DNA of 64,000 bases from Planctomicrobium piriforme (GTDB taxonomy: Bacteria; Planctomycetota; Planctomycetia; Planctomycetales; Planctomycetaceae). Within the stretch, counting starts at the first letter, position 1. Each line of letters begins with the position of its first letter. Position numbers and translations under genes: made by a program. The notes under the pieces are model-generated. The model saw only the letters and a list, made by a program, of their open reading frames with translations, ran no database searches and was not told the origin of the DNA. Location of the stretch: assembly GCF_900113665.1 (NCBI RefSeq), contig NZ_FOQD01000002.1:186001-250000 (forward strand). Direction: 5' to 3'. Shown here in pieces: positions 24,971 through 33,656 of the stretch.

Positions 24971-26776
24971 CTACTTTTCCGTCAATTTCCACAACGGATG
25001 ATCTTTGGACGGGCCATCGACGAGGGCCTGGACGGCGCGGGAAAGGAGCACCAGTGACGGGCCGTCGTCGGGGAATTGTTCCAGGAGTCGCGCGGTCAGA
25101 TGTGCGGCGGCGCGGAATTCTCGTTTCTCGAAAGAGCTGAGTGCGGCAGCGTAGTCGTGAATTAGCGGCTCAGGCGGCGCAGTCACAAACAACTCGTACA
25201 GCGCCACCGGCTCGTCCATGTTGACCACCTGTGCATCGCACAGCTTGCGACGCGGCAGATCATCAGGCAATTCTTTGCTCGTCGCCCCGGTGACCAGCAG
25301 TGACGTGTTCAGATGCCGCGTGGTGCCCAGCACCCGACTCGCCAGATTCACCGCATTGCCGAGCGGGCTGTATTTGAACTTCCGCCGCGAGCCGGCGTTC
25401 CCCACTTTCACCCAACCGGAGTTGATGCCGATCGCCAGGTCGACCGGTTCGCCGAGCCGCGCTTCCCAGCGCGCATTGAGTTCCGGCAGCACCGACAGCA
25501 TTTCAATCGCGGCGCGACAGGCGCGAACTGCGTGATCTTCTTGCGGACGCGGCGCGCCCCACATCGCCAGCAGTTCGTCGCCGATGTAGTCGACCAGCAC
25601 CCCGCCTGCCCGCAGCACGCAGTCGGAGAGGACATCCATGACGTCGTGAATCCAGTTGAACGTCTCGGTCGCGCCGATCCGTTCAGAGATTCGGCTGAAC
25701 CCGCGAATGTCGCAGAACAGCAAGCTGACTTCCGCATCCTGTCCCTGGAGCAAGTCGGGATTCTGTTCGAGTTCCGCCGCCAGTTCCGGCGAGAAGAACT
25801 GGGCGAACTGATTTCGCATCTGCTCCGCCAGCCCCTGCTGCTGCAAACGAGCCAGACCCGAGGCGATGCCGCAGGCGAGCAGTTCCATCAGGCGGGCGTC
25901 GAGTTCCGTGATGTCTTTTGATTGAACCGCCGATTCGGCGATCCGATCGCCGTAGAGCGCCCCAATCACGTTTCCTTCGGCATCAAGAATCGGCGCGCCG
26001 ATCACCGCATTCACCTGCGACAGACTCAGCGAGGATGAATTCGCCAGGCTGGTGTCCCAGAACGTGCGTTTCTTCTCCCGCACGCTCTTGAGCACCTGCT
26101 GGCTCGGCGCGGTGACGATGAGACGATTCGGTTTGGCGCTCTGCACCAATGCTTCCAGCCAGACCCCGTTGTGATCGCGAAGCACTCGGGCGGAATCGAA
26201 ACCAATGAGCGCCAATGCTCCTTCCACCGCACTCGCAAAGAGTTCCTGTTCACTGCGTGCGCCGAGGAACACGTCCATCACCGTCTGCAGCGCCTGCACC
26301 AGCGTGACCGGTTCTTTCGAGATCGCGAACTGTGATGATTCGAGATCGGCCCGGGCGCGTTGCAGGCTGCGACCCGGCAATACCGTTGCTTCGGGAAGTT
26401 CCTTAAGCGGGGTCTGCTCGCTAATGTCGCCAAACGTCAGAAAGAGCCGCGAGCCGATGGAGACGCTGCAGGGGAGTTCCATCGTGGTTTGCTGGCCAGG
26501 CCCCAGTGCCGGCCGCGCCATGAGCTGTAAGACGGCAGCTGAGCTCAGATTCGTGAGCCGTAGACGGCCCCCTTCGAGTTCTTCAATCCGCAGTTGTCGT
26601 CGCGAGACCGCCAGATCCCCTGCGGCAGCAATCACGAGGCGCGGACCAGAAGCAGAAGAAGCGAGCGAAAATGGCCCAGGTTCGCCCGGCTGCTGGCGGC
26701 CCATTTCCAGCGGCGCGTCGAAGTCACCTGTGAACGCGAGCTGGTTCTCCGCCACGACGCTGACGTGATAGCCCAT
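24971..26776 (-). CDS. Class III adenylate/guanylate cyclase with FHA-like and GAF domains
   Basis: This 601-residue cytoplasmic protein begins with an FHA-like region (about 1-115; SRRQLRIEELEGGRLRLTNL) and a GAF region (about 165-320; VNAVIGAPILDAEGNVIGAL). The class III cyclase domain follows from about 355. The first metal Asp is in LLFCDIRGFSRI and the second in VDYIGDELLAMWGAP. The later motif FKYSPLGNAVNLASRV contains the transition-state Asn and Arg. The base-specifying residues are not clear, so cAMP versus cGMP is open. The FHA-like part suggests phospho-Thr binding, which fits the Ser/Thr kinase encoded convergently next to it. Confidence 0.85.
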   Translation of the reverse strand: MGYHVSVVAENQLAFTGDFDAPLEMGRQQPGEPGPFSLASSASGPRLVIAAAGDLAVSRRQLRIEELEGGRLRLTNLSSAAVLQLMARPALGPGQQTTMELPCSVSIGSRLFLTFGDISEQTPLKELPEATVLPGRSLQRARADLESSQFAISKEPVTLVQALQTVMDVFLGARSEQELFASAVEGALALIGFDSARVLRDHNGVWLEALVQSAKPNRLIVTAPSQQVLKSVREKKRTFWDTSLANSSSLSLSQVNAVIGAPILDAEGNVIGALYGDRIAESAVQSKDITELDARLMELLACGIASGLARLQQQGLAEQMRNQFAQFFSPELAAELEQNPDLLQGQDAEVSLLFCDIRGFSRISERIGATETFNWIHDVMDVLSDCVLRAGGVLVDYIGDELLAMWGAPRPQEDHAVRACRAAIEMLSVLPELNARWEARLGEPVDLAIGINSGWVKVGNAGSRRKFKYSPLGNAVNLASRVLGTTRHLNTSLLVTGATSKELPDDLPRRKLCDAQVVNMDEPVALYELFVTAPPEPLIHDYAAALSSFEKREFRAAAHLTARLLEQFPDDGPSLVLLSRAVQALVDGPSKDHPLWKLTEK

Positions 26777-26807
26777 GAGCGAGTCGCGAGTTGAAGGCGC
26801 TAGAAGG

Positions 26808-26923
26808 AGTTTTCAGTTGTCAGTATTCAGTGATCAGTTCCAGAGCCATAAGCTGTTCCGCATCGTGCTGGTATTCCGCTATGCGTCATCTGACCGAAAA
26901 CTGACTACTGAAAACTGAGAACT
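26808..26923. repeat. Imperfect inverted repeat, TTTTCAGTYRTCAGT family, copy b
   Basis: AGTTTTCAGTTGTCAGTATT and GACTACTGAAAACTGAGAAC form the two arms, about 70 bases apart. It separates the cyclase start from the rpoN stop. Confidence 0.75.
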
Positions 26924-26927
26924 ATCC

Positions 26928-28391
26928 TCAGTATTCACGTCGCTGACGTGATGACGGGATGTTCAAGGCCTTGCGGTATTTGGTGACCGTTCGTCGGGCG
27001 AGGTTGAAGCCGTGCTTGGCCAGTTCCGCCACCAGGGCGTCGTCACTGAGCGGATCGGACTTGTCTTCCTTGTCGACGATTTCTTTGAGCTTCAAACGGA
27101 TGTTTTCCCAGGCGACGTCTTCGCCGTCGGCGGTCTTGGTGCCGCCGCCGAAGAACCGCTTCAGCGGAAAAATCCCGCGGGGGGTCGCAATGTACTTATC
27201 GTCCACAGCGCGGGAGACAGTGGTGACGTGGACGCCAACCACGTCGGCGATGTCCTGCATCTTGAGCGGCTTGATGTACTCTGGCCCCAGGTCGAGGAAC
27301 TCGGTCTGTTCGTCGACGATCGACTGGGCCACGCGTTTCAGCGTGTTGTAGCGCTGCTCGATCGAGTCGATCAGCCATTTGGCCGATTCGATTTTCCGCT
27401 TGATGAATTCCTTGGTCGCGGCGTCGGGATTGCCTTCCAGCATGCGGATGTAGCGGCGATTGATCCGCAGTTGCGGAACGTATTCGTCGATCAACTCGAC
27501 CTTGTACAGGCCGGCGTCGTTCTTTTCGAGTTTCAAGTCGGGGGTCACCGACTGCACATGCGGCGAGTCGTACTTCTTGCCCGGATACGGGTTCAAGGTG
27601 CCCATCTGTTCGATAGCCGCTTTGATCGCATCGAGTGAGAACCCGGTTTTCCGCTCCATGAGCGGCAATCGGTTCTGTAGAATGTCGTCGAGATGGTCGG
27701 AGATCAGCACCGTCATGATCTCCCCCAACGGAGTATCCGGCGTGATCTGCAGCAGCAGACATTCCTTGAGATCGCGGGCCCCGACGCCCGGCGGGTCGAG
27801 CCGCTGCACCAGCTTCAATGCCTGATCGGCATCCTGCAGCGTGATATTGGCGCCGAACACCTGGGCCAGTTCCGGCAGTGAACTCTGCAGTCGGCCGTTC
27901 GGATCGAGATTGTGAATCAGATAGTCGCCGAACGACCGCAAATGCTCGGGAGCGTCGCAGTGGAACTGCTCCAGCAGATGTTCGTGCAGGGTTTCAGGTC
28001 GGTTTTCGCAATTCGCCATCACATCGTGCTGGCGGTCGCCGTCTTCTTCCACGCGGTTGCTGGAGGGTCGCGAGCCCGACGTATAGTTGTCGTCCGGCCA
28101 TTCTTTCGAGATTTCGAGCAGGCGTTCGAAATCCGAGGCGTTATTGTCGTCGGTCGTCATCTCGCGACGTTCGATGTCGAGCTTGGGGATCTCGACTTCT
28201 TCCGCCGGACCGGAATACTCTTCCTTGCGGTTGGTGACCTGTTCGAGCACCACGTTCTCGTTCAATTCCTGATCGATCCGCTCCTGCAGCGCCATCAGCG
28301 GCAACTGCAGAATCTCCATCGACTGGATCATCCGCGGGGCCAGCTTCATCTGCTGGCTCATCCGCATCTGTTGTGAAACGTTCAGGTGCAT
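26928..28391 (-). CDS. rpoN: RNA polymerase sigma-54 factor
   Basis: This 487-residue sigma-54 is complete. The N-terminal Gln/Leu-rich activator-interaction region (MRMSQQMKLAPRMIQSMEIL) is followed by an acidic linker and the core-binding domain (LDPPGVGARDLKECLLLQ). The helix-turn-helix segment is DVVGVHVTTVSRAVDDKYI. The C-terminal RpoN box reads ARRTVTKYRKALNIPSSRQR and recognises the -24 element. It ends the minus-strand set dnaX-ybaB-recR-rpoN, 47 bases after the recR stop. It needs AAA+ activators, none of which is in this window. Confidence 0.96.
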   Translation of the reverse strand: MHLNVSQQMRMSQQMKLAPRMIQSMEILQLPLMALQERIDQELNENVVLEQVTNRKEEYSGPAEEVEIPKLDIERREMTTDDNNASDFERLLEISKEWPDDNYTSGSRPSSNRVEEDGDRQHDVMANCENRPETLHEHLLEQFHCDAPEHLRSFGDYLIHNLDPNGRLQSSLPELAQVFGANITLQDADQALKLVQRLDPPGVGARDLKECLLLQITPDTPLGEIMTVLISDHLDDILQNRLPLMERKTGFSLDAIKAAIEQMGTLNPYPGKKYDSPHVQSVTPDLKLEKNDAGLYKVELIDEYVPQLRINRRYIRMLEGNPDAATKEFIKRKIESAKWLIDSIEQRYNTLKRVAQSIVDEQTEFLDLGPEYIKPLKMQDIADVVGVHVTTVSRAVDDKYIATPRGIFPLKRFFGGGTKTADGEDVAWENIRLKLKEIVDKEDKSDPLSDDALVAELAKHGFNLARRTVTKYRKALNIPSSRQRREY

Positions 28392-28438
28392 CGTGGGTCG
28401 TTCTTGTCAGAAAGCAGGCTAATGGTCGACCTGCCCGT

Positions 28439-29065
28439 TTAGAAATGTTGCCGGCCGCGCATGGCGTCCGCCAGCATTTCCTTGTTCGCAAACTCTAACA
28501 CACTTCCGGTGGCAATCCCGCGAGCAAGTCGCGTGATTTCAACTTGTTGTTCTTCCAGCAGGTTCGAGATGAATAAAGCCGTTCCATCCCCTTCCAGCGT
28601 TGGATTCGTCGCCATGATCAATTCTTTCACATGATCGCGCTTCACGCGTTGCACCAGCGGTCCGATCGTCAGATCCTCTGGTCCAACCCCTTCGAGCGGT
28701 GCAATCCGTCCTCCGAGGACGTGATACGTTCCCTGAAAGGCGGCGGCCGCTTCGAGTGCCGACACGTCTTTCGGTTGCTCGACCACGCAGACGACTGTCC
28801 TGTCGCGGCGCGGATCGCGGCACAGCACGCACAGTTCCTGCTCCGTCAAATTGAAACAGACGCTGCACCGCCGAATGGTTTTCTTGACTTCGTGAATCGC
28901 CGTCGCGAGCGCCATCGCTTCGGGCGTGCTGCAACTCAGGATGTGGTTCGCCAGCCGCTCGGCCGACTTTCGACCGATGCCTGGCAGCGCTGCAAATTGT
29001 TCGACAAGCCGGCCCACCGCGGGCCCGAAGGGATGCTGTTCAACCTGAAATCCGCGAGACGCCAT
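28439..29065 (-). CDS. recR: Recombination mediator protein RecR
   Basis: RecR acts with RecF/RecO to load RecA on gapped DNA. The 208-residue product has the family order: a helix-hairpin-helix FAALPGIGRKSAERLANH, a four-cysteine zinc finger (CSVCFNLTEQELCVLC), and a Toprim domain (VVEQPKDVSALE, then ATNPTLEGDGTALF). A C-terminal region with VTRLARGI-like sequence (ITRLARGIATGSVLEF) follows. It lies 35 bases downstream of ybaB, the classic dnaX-ybaB-recR order. Confidence 0.96.
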   Translation of the reverse strand: MASRGFQVEQHPFGPAVGRLVEQFAALPGIGRKSAERLANHILSCSTPEAMALATAIHEVKKTIRRCSVCFNLTEQELCVLCRDPRRDRTVVCVVEQPKDVSALEAAAAFQGTYHVLGGRIAPLEGVGPEDLTIGPLVQRVKRDHVKELIMATNPTLEGDGTALFISNLLEEQQVEITRLARGIATGSVLEFANKEMLADAMRGRQHF

Positions 29066-29100
29066 TGCTGAGTGAACGCTTTCTCCTGAAACTCGGTCGT

Positions 29101-29460
29101 CTAACTGCGACCCGGACCAAACTTCGCCATCGCCTGTTGCAGGCCGGGCATGCCGGGCATGCCCAGCCCATCGGCGAGGGAGGCCATTTCCTGTGCCGCA
29201 GCTTCCTTGGCCGTCGTCATTGCCTGATTGACGGTCGCCACAATCTGTTCTTCGAGTTGACGTGGATTGCTCAATGCCTCGGGGGCGATGTTTAAGGAGG
29301 CCAGTTGCAGCTCGCCAGTAACGACCACGCGCACCGTGCCATCGTCGCTCGCTGCTTCCACCCGCATCTCGCCCAGGCGTTGCTGCATGTCTTGAGCGCG
29401 GCCCTGGATCTGCTGGGCGTTTTTCATCAGCCCCGCCAGGTTGGAAAGTGCTTCAAACAT
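29101..29460 (-). CDS. ybaB: YbaB/EbfC nucleoid-associated protein
   Basis: This 119-residue protein is the small DNA-binding dimer of the YbaB/EbfC family. The N-terminal helix LAGLMKNAQQIQGRAQDMQQ is followed by the strand segment VRVVVTGELQLASLNI and a long C-terminal helix (QIVATVNQAMTTAKEAAAQE). Length and position between dnaX and recR fit the family. It starts six bases after the dnaX stop, so the two are probably translationally coupled. Confidence 0.94.
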   Translation of the reverse strand: MFEALSNLAGLMKNAQQIQGRAQDMQQRLGEMRVEAASDDGTVRVVVTGELQLASLNIAPEALSNPRQLEEQIVATVNQAMTTAKEAAAQEMASLADGLGMPGMPGLQQAMAKFGPGRS

Positions 29461-29466
29461 CGCTGG

Positions 29467-31293
29467 TTAGTCCTGACTGTCCGCTGGTTCTGCTTCGGAA
29501 ACCGCTTCGACCGCGGGCGCTTCTTCCCGCATCGGTCGAACTTCCACAACCTGACCGCCAAAGATGGCCACGGCCTGCTGCACAAATGGGTCGGTCTCGA
29601 CCGCAGAGGCCTTCATCCGTTCCACAAGTGCCGGCCGGTCCACCCGCGATGGCGTCCGCACCGCCACCTCCGCAGAATGATCGACCGCAAAACGGCACTC
29701 GATTGCTTGTCCAGCCATTTCCCGGGCGACTGAAACCAGTTTTTTGAGTGGTTCCGCTCGCTCGCAAAATTGCTTACTGAAAAGATAGCTCTTAGGAAAC
29801 AATATTTCCAGACGATTTGGCCCAGAAATTGCTTGCCGCGTCGCGTTTTTCAAATGTCCCGACAATCCATCCGGCACATTCGCCAGCAAAGACTGCCAGA
29901 AATCGGGCAGATTCGATTCCGTAAAGCTCACCTGAGAAACAGGTTCAGAAATAATCTCGGGTTCAGGCGGCAGGCGGTTGGTCGCCGCCTGCGGGGTCAT
30001 CGGGGGTTCACTGTTTTTTTTTAACGCGGCCCCCGAATCAGGGGGGCGCATCGTCATTTTAGGCGCGGGATTCGCTACTGGCGACGCCATAACACCACCC
30101 GCCTGAGCTGTTCCCGACTGTAATAAAACGCTGATCTGGTCGAGCCGTTCCAATGACGCCAGCCGGACGACTGCCAGTTCCAGCAGAGCCCGACCGTGAG
30201 TCGTCCGCTGCAGCCGACTCTTGGTCTCGGCCACGATCTGCATGCCGGCCGAAATCGTCTGAAGCCCCCAGCGTTCCGCCTGCTGCCGCACTTGATCCCG
30301 TCTGGCGTCGGTGACGGAGGAAAGGGCCACCTGATGGGCTCCGGCCGCGGTGACCATGAGATCGCGTAAATAGGCCAGCAACTGGTCGGTGAGTCCGCCG
30401 GTCTGAACCCCTTGCTGCAAGGCCGTTTCGACCAATTCCAGAGCCGTGCCCGGTTGACCGCTGATACAGGCTTCAATGAGATCAATCAGGCGGTCATCGG
30501 ACGCGGTGCCCAGCAGGCGATGCACGTCTTCGGTCGTGATCTTCTCGCCGCCAAAAGCCAGCAACTGATCGAAGAGCGACTGGCTGTCCCGCATCGACCC
30601 ATTGGCCCGGCGTGCCACCAGTTCCACGGCGTCTGGATCGACGATTTTGCCTTCTGCCTCAGCGATCTGCTGCAAACGGTTGGCGATGCTGTCCTGGTCG
30701 ATGGTGCCGAAATCGAATCGCTGGCAGCGAGATAAAATCGTATCCGGCACCTTATTCGGCTCGGTCGTGCAGAAGACGAACTTCACGTTCGGGGGCGGTT
30801 CTTCCAGCGTCTTCAACAGGGCGTTGAACGCCTCTTTGGTGAGCATGTGAACTTCGTCGATGATGTACACCTTGTTCGGCGACCGCATCGAACGGACTCC
30901 GACGTTGGCCCGCAGTTGCCGGATATCATCGATCCCGCGATTCGAGGCCCCGTCGATCTCCAGCACGTCCACATCGCTGCCTGCGGCAATCGACTGGCAG
31001 ACTTCGCACTGATTGCACGGAACGCCGTCCACGGCAGCGGGGCAGTTCAGCGCCTTCGCGAAAATACGGGCGGTGGACGTTTTGCCGACTCCGCGAGCCC
31101 CTGTGAACAGGTACGCATGGGCGACCCGACCGCCCCGAATGGCGTTCTGCAGGGCCTGACCGACATGCTCCTGTCCGACCACCTCGGCAAACGACATCGG
31201 TCGAAACCGTCGCGCCAGAACCGTATATGGAGATTGAGCTTCGTTCACCATCCGACTTGCCTTCGCGGTCGCTGAGGAGATGGAATCCATCAC
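29467..31293 (-). CDS. dnaX: DNA polymerase III subunits gamma and tau
   Basis: DnaX is the ATPase motor of the clamp loader. The 608-residue product has the Walker A GARGVGKTS, a four-cysteine zinc module (NCPAAVDGVPCNQCEVC), Walker B IIDEVHML and sensor 1 FCTTEPNKV. Domain III follows, then a Pro-rich linker from about 395 and a tau-specific C-terminus. At codons 424-427 (TTA AAA AAA AAC) there is a nine-A run; a shift in either direction stops within eight codons, giving a gamma-like product of 428 or 431 residues, close to E. coli gamma at 431. The start may be MMDSIS at 31293 or MVNEAQSPY about 14 codons later. Confidence 0.95.
   Translation of the reverse strand: MMDSISSATAKASRMVNEAQSPYTVLARRFRPMSFAEVVGQEHVGQALQNAIRGGRVAHAYLFTGARGVGKTSTARIFAKALNCPAAVDGVPCNQCEVCQSIAAGSDVDVLEIDGASNRGIDDIRQLRANVGVRSMRSPNKVYIIDEVHMLTKEAFNALLKTLEEPPPNVKFVFCTTEPNKVPDTILSRCQRFDFGTIDQDSIANRLQQIAEAEGKIVDPDAVELVARRANGSMRDSQSLFDQLLAFGGEKITTEDVHRLLGTASDDRLIDLIEACISGQPGTALELVETALQQGVQTGGLTDQLLAYLRDLMVTAAGAHQVALSSVTDARRDQVRQQAERWGLQTISAGMQIVAETKSRLQRTTHGRALLELAVVRLASLERLDQISVLLQSGTAQAGGVMASPVANPAPKMTMRPPDSGAALKKNSEPPMTPQAATNRLPPEPEIISEPVSQVSFTESNLPDFWQSLLANVPDGLSGHLKNATRQAISGPNRLEILFPKSYLFSKQFCERAEPLKKLVSVAREMAGQAIECRFAVDHSAEVAVRTPSRVDRPALVERMKASAVETDPFVQQAVAIFGGQVVEVRPMREEAPAVEAVSEAEPADSQD
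30014..30022 (-). promoter_or_regulatory. Candidate programmed slippage site in dnaX
   Basis: Nine consecutive A residues on the coding strand lie at the junction of domain III and the tau tail. One extra A gives Leu-Lys-Lys-Lys-Gln-stop; one fewer gives Leu-Lys-Lys-Thr-Val-Asn-Pro-Arg-stop. A stem CAGGCGG/CCGCCTG lies 22 bases downstream at 29991-29971. A9 slippage in dnaX is known in Thermus thermophilus; here it is inferred from sequence. Confidence 0.65.
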
Positions 31294-31688
31294 TCAGGCG
31301 GCCCTGTTTGAAATCAACACCGGGAGTTATCAGTTATCAGTCTTCAGTTGTCAGTCGAAAAGATTGATTCCGTCTCGGGTTGCGATCTGACGCCCTGCGA
31401 GAATTGTATGAATACTGATGACTGAAAACTGTGAACTGATACTCGTCATAAAGGGAGGCGGTCTGTTTTTCAATGGGGCCGCTCCGTCGCAGCTTCGGAA
31501 AACCAGGCGAACCCGCCCCTCAGCGGAATTAAGGTAGAATTACCAACTCGTCGGCGGATAAGATGTCTTTGATGAGACGACTGCGCCGCACCCCCTGCCA
31601 GTAACCTCCCCCCGCAGAGAGCCCGGTTGTCGTTGAGAACCGCGGCGAGCTGATTCCTCTCCATCCGTGACGACAGCGACTCGCCTGC
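31294..31688. other. Divergent intergenic region between dnaX and the DUF1592 gene
   Basis: It holds the inverted repeat at 31325-31442 and about 245 further bases with no gene I can support. Promoters for dnaX (minus) and the DUF1592 gene (plus) should be here, but none is clear by eye. Confidence 0.4.
31325..31442. repeat. Imperfect inverted repeat, TTTTCAGTYRTCAGT family, copy c
   Basis: The left arm is AGTTATCAGTTATCAGTCTT then CAGTTGTCAGT; the right arm is ATACTGATGACTGAAAACTG then TGAACTGATACT. It lies upstream of dnaX. Confidence 0.7.
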
Positions 31689-33611
31689 ATGAACATCCAG
31701 CGCACTGCCAGCCTGTGGATGCTGTTGACCGTGGTCACGGTCACTGCCGCTCGCGCTGAAACTCCCGACGAGGCGTTCGAAAAAGTCCGCCCGCTGCTGG
31801 TGAAGTATTGCGTCTCGTGCCACTCCGCTGAAAAGAAGGAAGGGGGGCTCGATCTCGCCCGCTTTGACTCCTTCGCCAAAGCCGACGAAGACAAAAAACT
31901 GTGGGACACGGTCCTCGGACGGTTCTTCGCCCGAGAGATGCCTCCGGAAGGTTCGCCGCAGCCCAACGATCCCGAACGGGACGAGTTGCGGAAGTGGATG
32001 AACTCGATGGTCAAGGAGACCGGCGCCTGCGACAAGATCGCAAACGACCGCAACACCAACTTCTACAGCGGACATGTGATGAGCCGCCGGCTCACACGCA
32101 CAGAGTACGCGAATTCGGTGCGCGATCTGTTGGGCGTCGATGTACTGGCGGTCGAGCGGCTCCCTTCCGATGGTTCAGGCGGCGAAGGCTTCGACACCGT
32201 CGGCGACTCGCTGTTCCTCTCCTCAATTCACCTTGAGAAGTATATCGAGACATCCGACCTCGTGGCTCAGGCCCTATGGCCCGACAAACCAATTGAAAAC
32301 GAACCGGCGCGCATGCGGCAGAAACGTGATGAGATCGCTGCCCATGTCATTCCGGAAGGGACCGCGCCGCGGGAAGTTGCAAGACAAAAACTCGCGCCAT
32401 TAGTACGTCGGGCGTTTCGTCGACCTGTCGAACCCGGCGAACTCGATCGCTATCTGGCGCTGTACGACCGCGCCGTTCAAAGGGGCGAAAGCCATCTCGC
32501 AGGCATGCGACTCGCGCTGCAGGGGATTCTCGTCTCGCCGCACTTTCTGTTTCTGGCCGAACCAGAACCTGAGAAAGAAGGGATCTACGCGCTGCCCGAT
32601 CACCCTCTTGCCGCACGCATAGCCATGTTTCTCTGGTCGTCGCTGCCAGATGACGAATTGCTGGCCGCAGCCGACGCCGGCTTGCTGCAGTCGGACGACG
32701 AACTGAAAAAACAGGTGCATCGCATGCTGCAAGATCCCCGGGCTCGCGCTCTGGGAGACAACTTCGCCATGCAGTGGCTGGGACTGAACCCGCTCGGCAC
32801 GACCGTTCGTCCGGACCCGAACCGCTTTCCCGATTTCACCAATGAACTCGCCGCGGCGATGCGGGCAGAAACGGCGACCTACTTCGCCAGACTCTTTGCC
32901 GAGAACAGAAGTCTGGTCGAACTGCTGGACTCGGACTACACCTATGTGAACGAGGTCCTCGCCCGGCATTATGGATTGCCTGAGGTGCAGGGAACCGAGA
33001 TGCAGAAGGTCTCGCTGTCGGATCGCACGCGCGGGGGCGTACTGACGCAGGCGAGCGTGCTCACCGTTTCGTCTTACCCGTTGCGAACGAGCCCGGTGTT
33101 ACGCGGTCGCTGGCTGCTGGAAGAAATCCTGGGCAGCCGCGTGCCCCCTCCTCCGCCAGGCGTGCCCCCCTTGCCAACTGAGGGGGAAGGTTCCGAAAGT
33201 CTGTCGATTCGCGAACAGCTCGAAAAACACCGCTCGAACCCGCAATGCGCGTCCTGCCATTCACGGATGGACCCGTTGGGATTCGGCCTCGAAAACTTCG
33301 ACCCGATCGGACGCTGGCGGACGGAAACTGCCGGCAAGCCGATCGATGCCACCGGCAAACTCCCTTCAGGCGAAGAATTCAACGGGCCTGCGGAACTCAA
33401 AGTCATTTTGCTCAATCGCAAGTATGACGTCCTGAAGCATCTGACGAGAAAGATGTACGGCTTCGCGATCGGGCGCGAACTCAACAAGTTTGACGACTGC
33501 GTCATCAAGGAAGCGATGGAGAAGTTGCAGAAGCACGATTTCAAGGCGGAAATTCTGGTCGAACACATCGTCTTGAGTTACCAGTTCCGCCACCGCTACT
33601 GTAAGAAGTAG
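31689..33611 (+). CDS. Exported DUF1592/DUF1588/DUF1585 c-type cytochrome protein (planctomycete type)
   Basis: This 640-residue exported protein has a signal peptide (residues 1-23, ending ARA-ET). A planctomycete cytochrome C motif, CVSCH at about 40-44, is followed by DUF1587 (RRLTRTEYANSVRDLLGVD) and DUF1595 (LVRRAFRRPVEPGELDRYL). DUF1592 follows (ALGDNFAMQWLGL), then DUF1588 with a second heme-like motif CASCHSRMDPLGFGLENFD, and a C-terminal DUF1585 (HLTRKMYGFAIGRELNKFDD). Such proteins are abundant in planctomycetes and are always paired with a DUF1552 protein, as here 45 bases downstream. Their biochemical role is not established; two CxxCH motifs suggest electron transfer. Confidence 0.92.
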   Translation: MNIQRTASLWMLLTVVTVTAARAETPDEAFEKVRPLLVKYCVSCHSAEKKEGGLDLARFDSFAKADEDKKLWDTVLGRFFAREMPPEGSPQPNDPERDELRKWMNSMVKETGACDKIANDRNTNFYSGHVMSRRLTRTEYANSVRDLLGVDVLAVERLPSDGSGGEGFDTVGDSLFLSSIHLEKYIETSDLVAQALWPDKPIENEPARMRQKRDEIAAHVIPEGTAPREVARQKLAPLVRRAFRRPVEPGELDRYLALYDRAVQRGESHLAGMRLALQGILVSPHFLFLAEPEPEKEGIYALPDHPLAARIAMFLWSSLPDDELLAAADAGLLQSDDELKKQVHRMLQDPRARALGDNFAMQWLGLNPLGTTVRPDPNRFPDFTNELAAAMRAETATYFARLFAENRSLVELLDSDYTYVNEVLARHYGLPEVQGTEMQKVSLSDRTRGGVLTQASVLTVSSYPLRTSPVLRGRWLLEEILGSRVPPPPPGVPPLPTEGEGSESLSIREQLEKHRSNPQCASCHSRMDPLGFGLENFDPIGRWRTETAGKPIDATGKLPSGEEFNGPAELKVILLNRKYDVLKHLTRKMYGFAIGRELNKFDDCVIKEAMEKLQKHDFKAEILVEHIVLSYQFRHRYCKK

Positions 33612-33656
33612 GCAGAACAGCCGCGCGGCCCGACAACGGCCCGAAGGAACAATGCG

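Noticed and set aside
30025..30042. CCCCC..GGGGG hairpin just ahead of the dnaX A-run as a terminator
   Set aside because: On the coding strand the hairpin is followed by A residues, not T, and it lies inside an intact gene.
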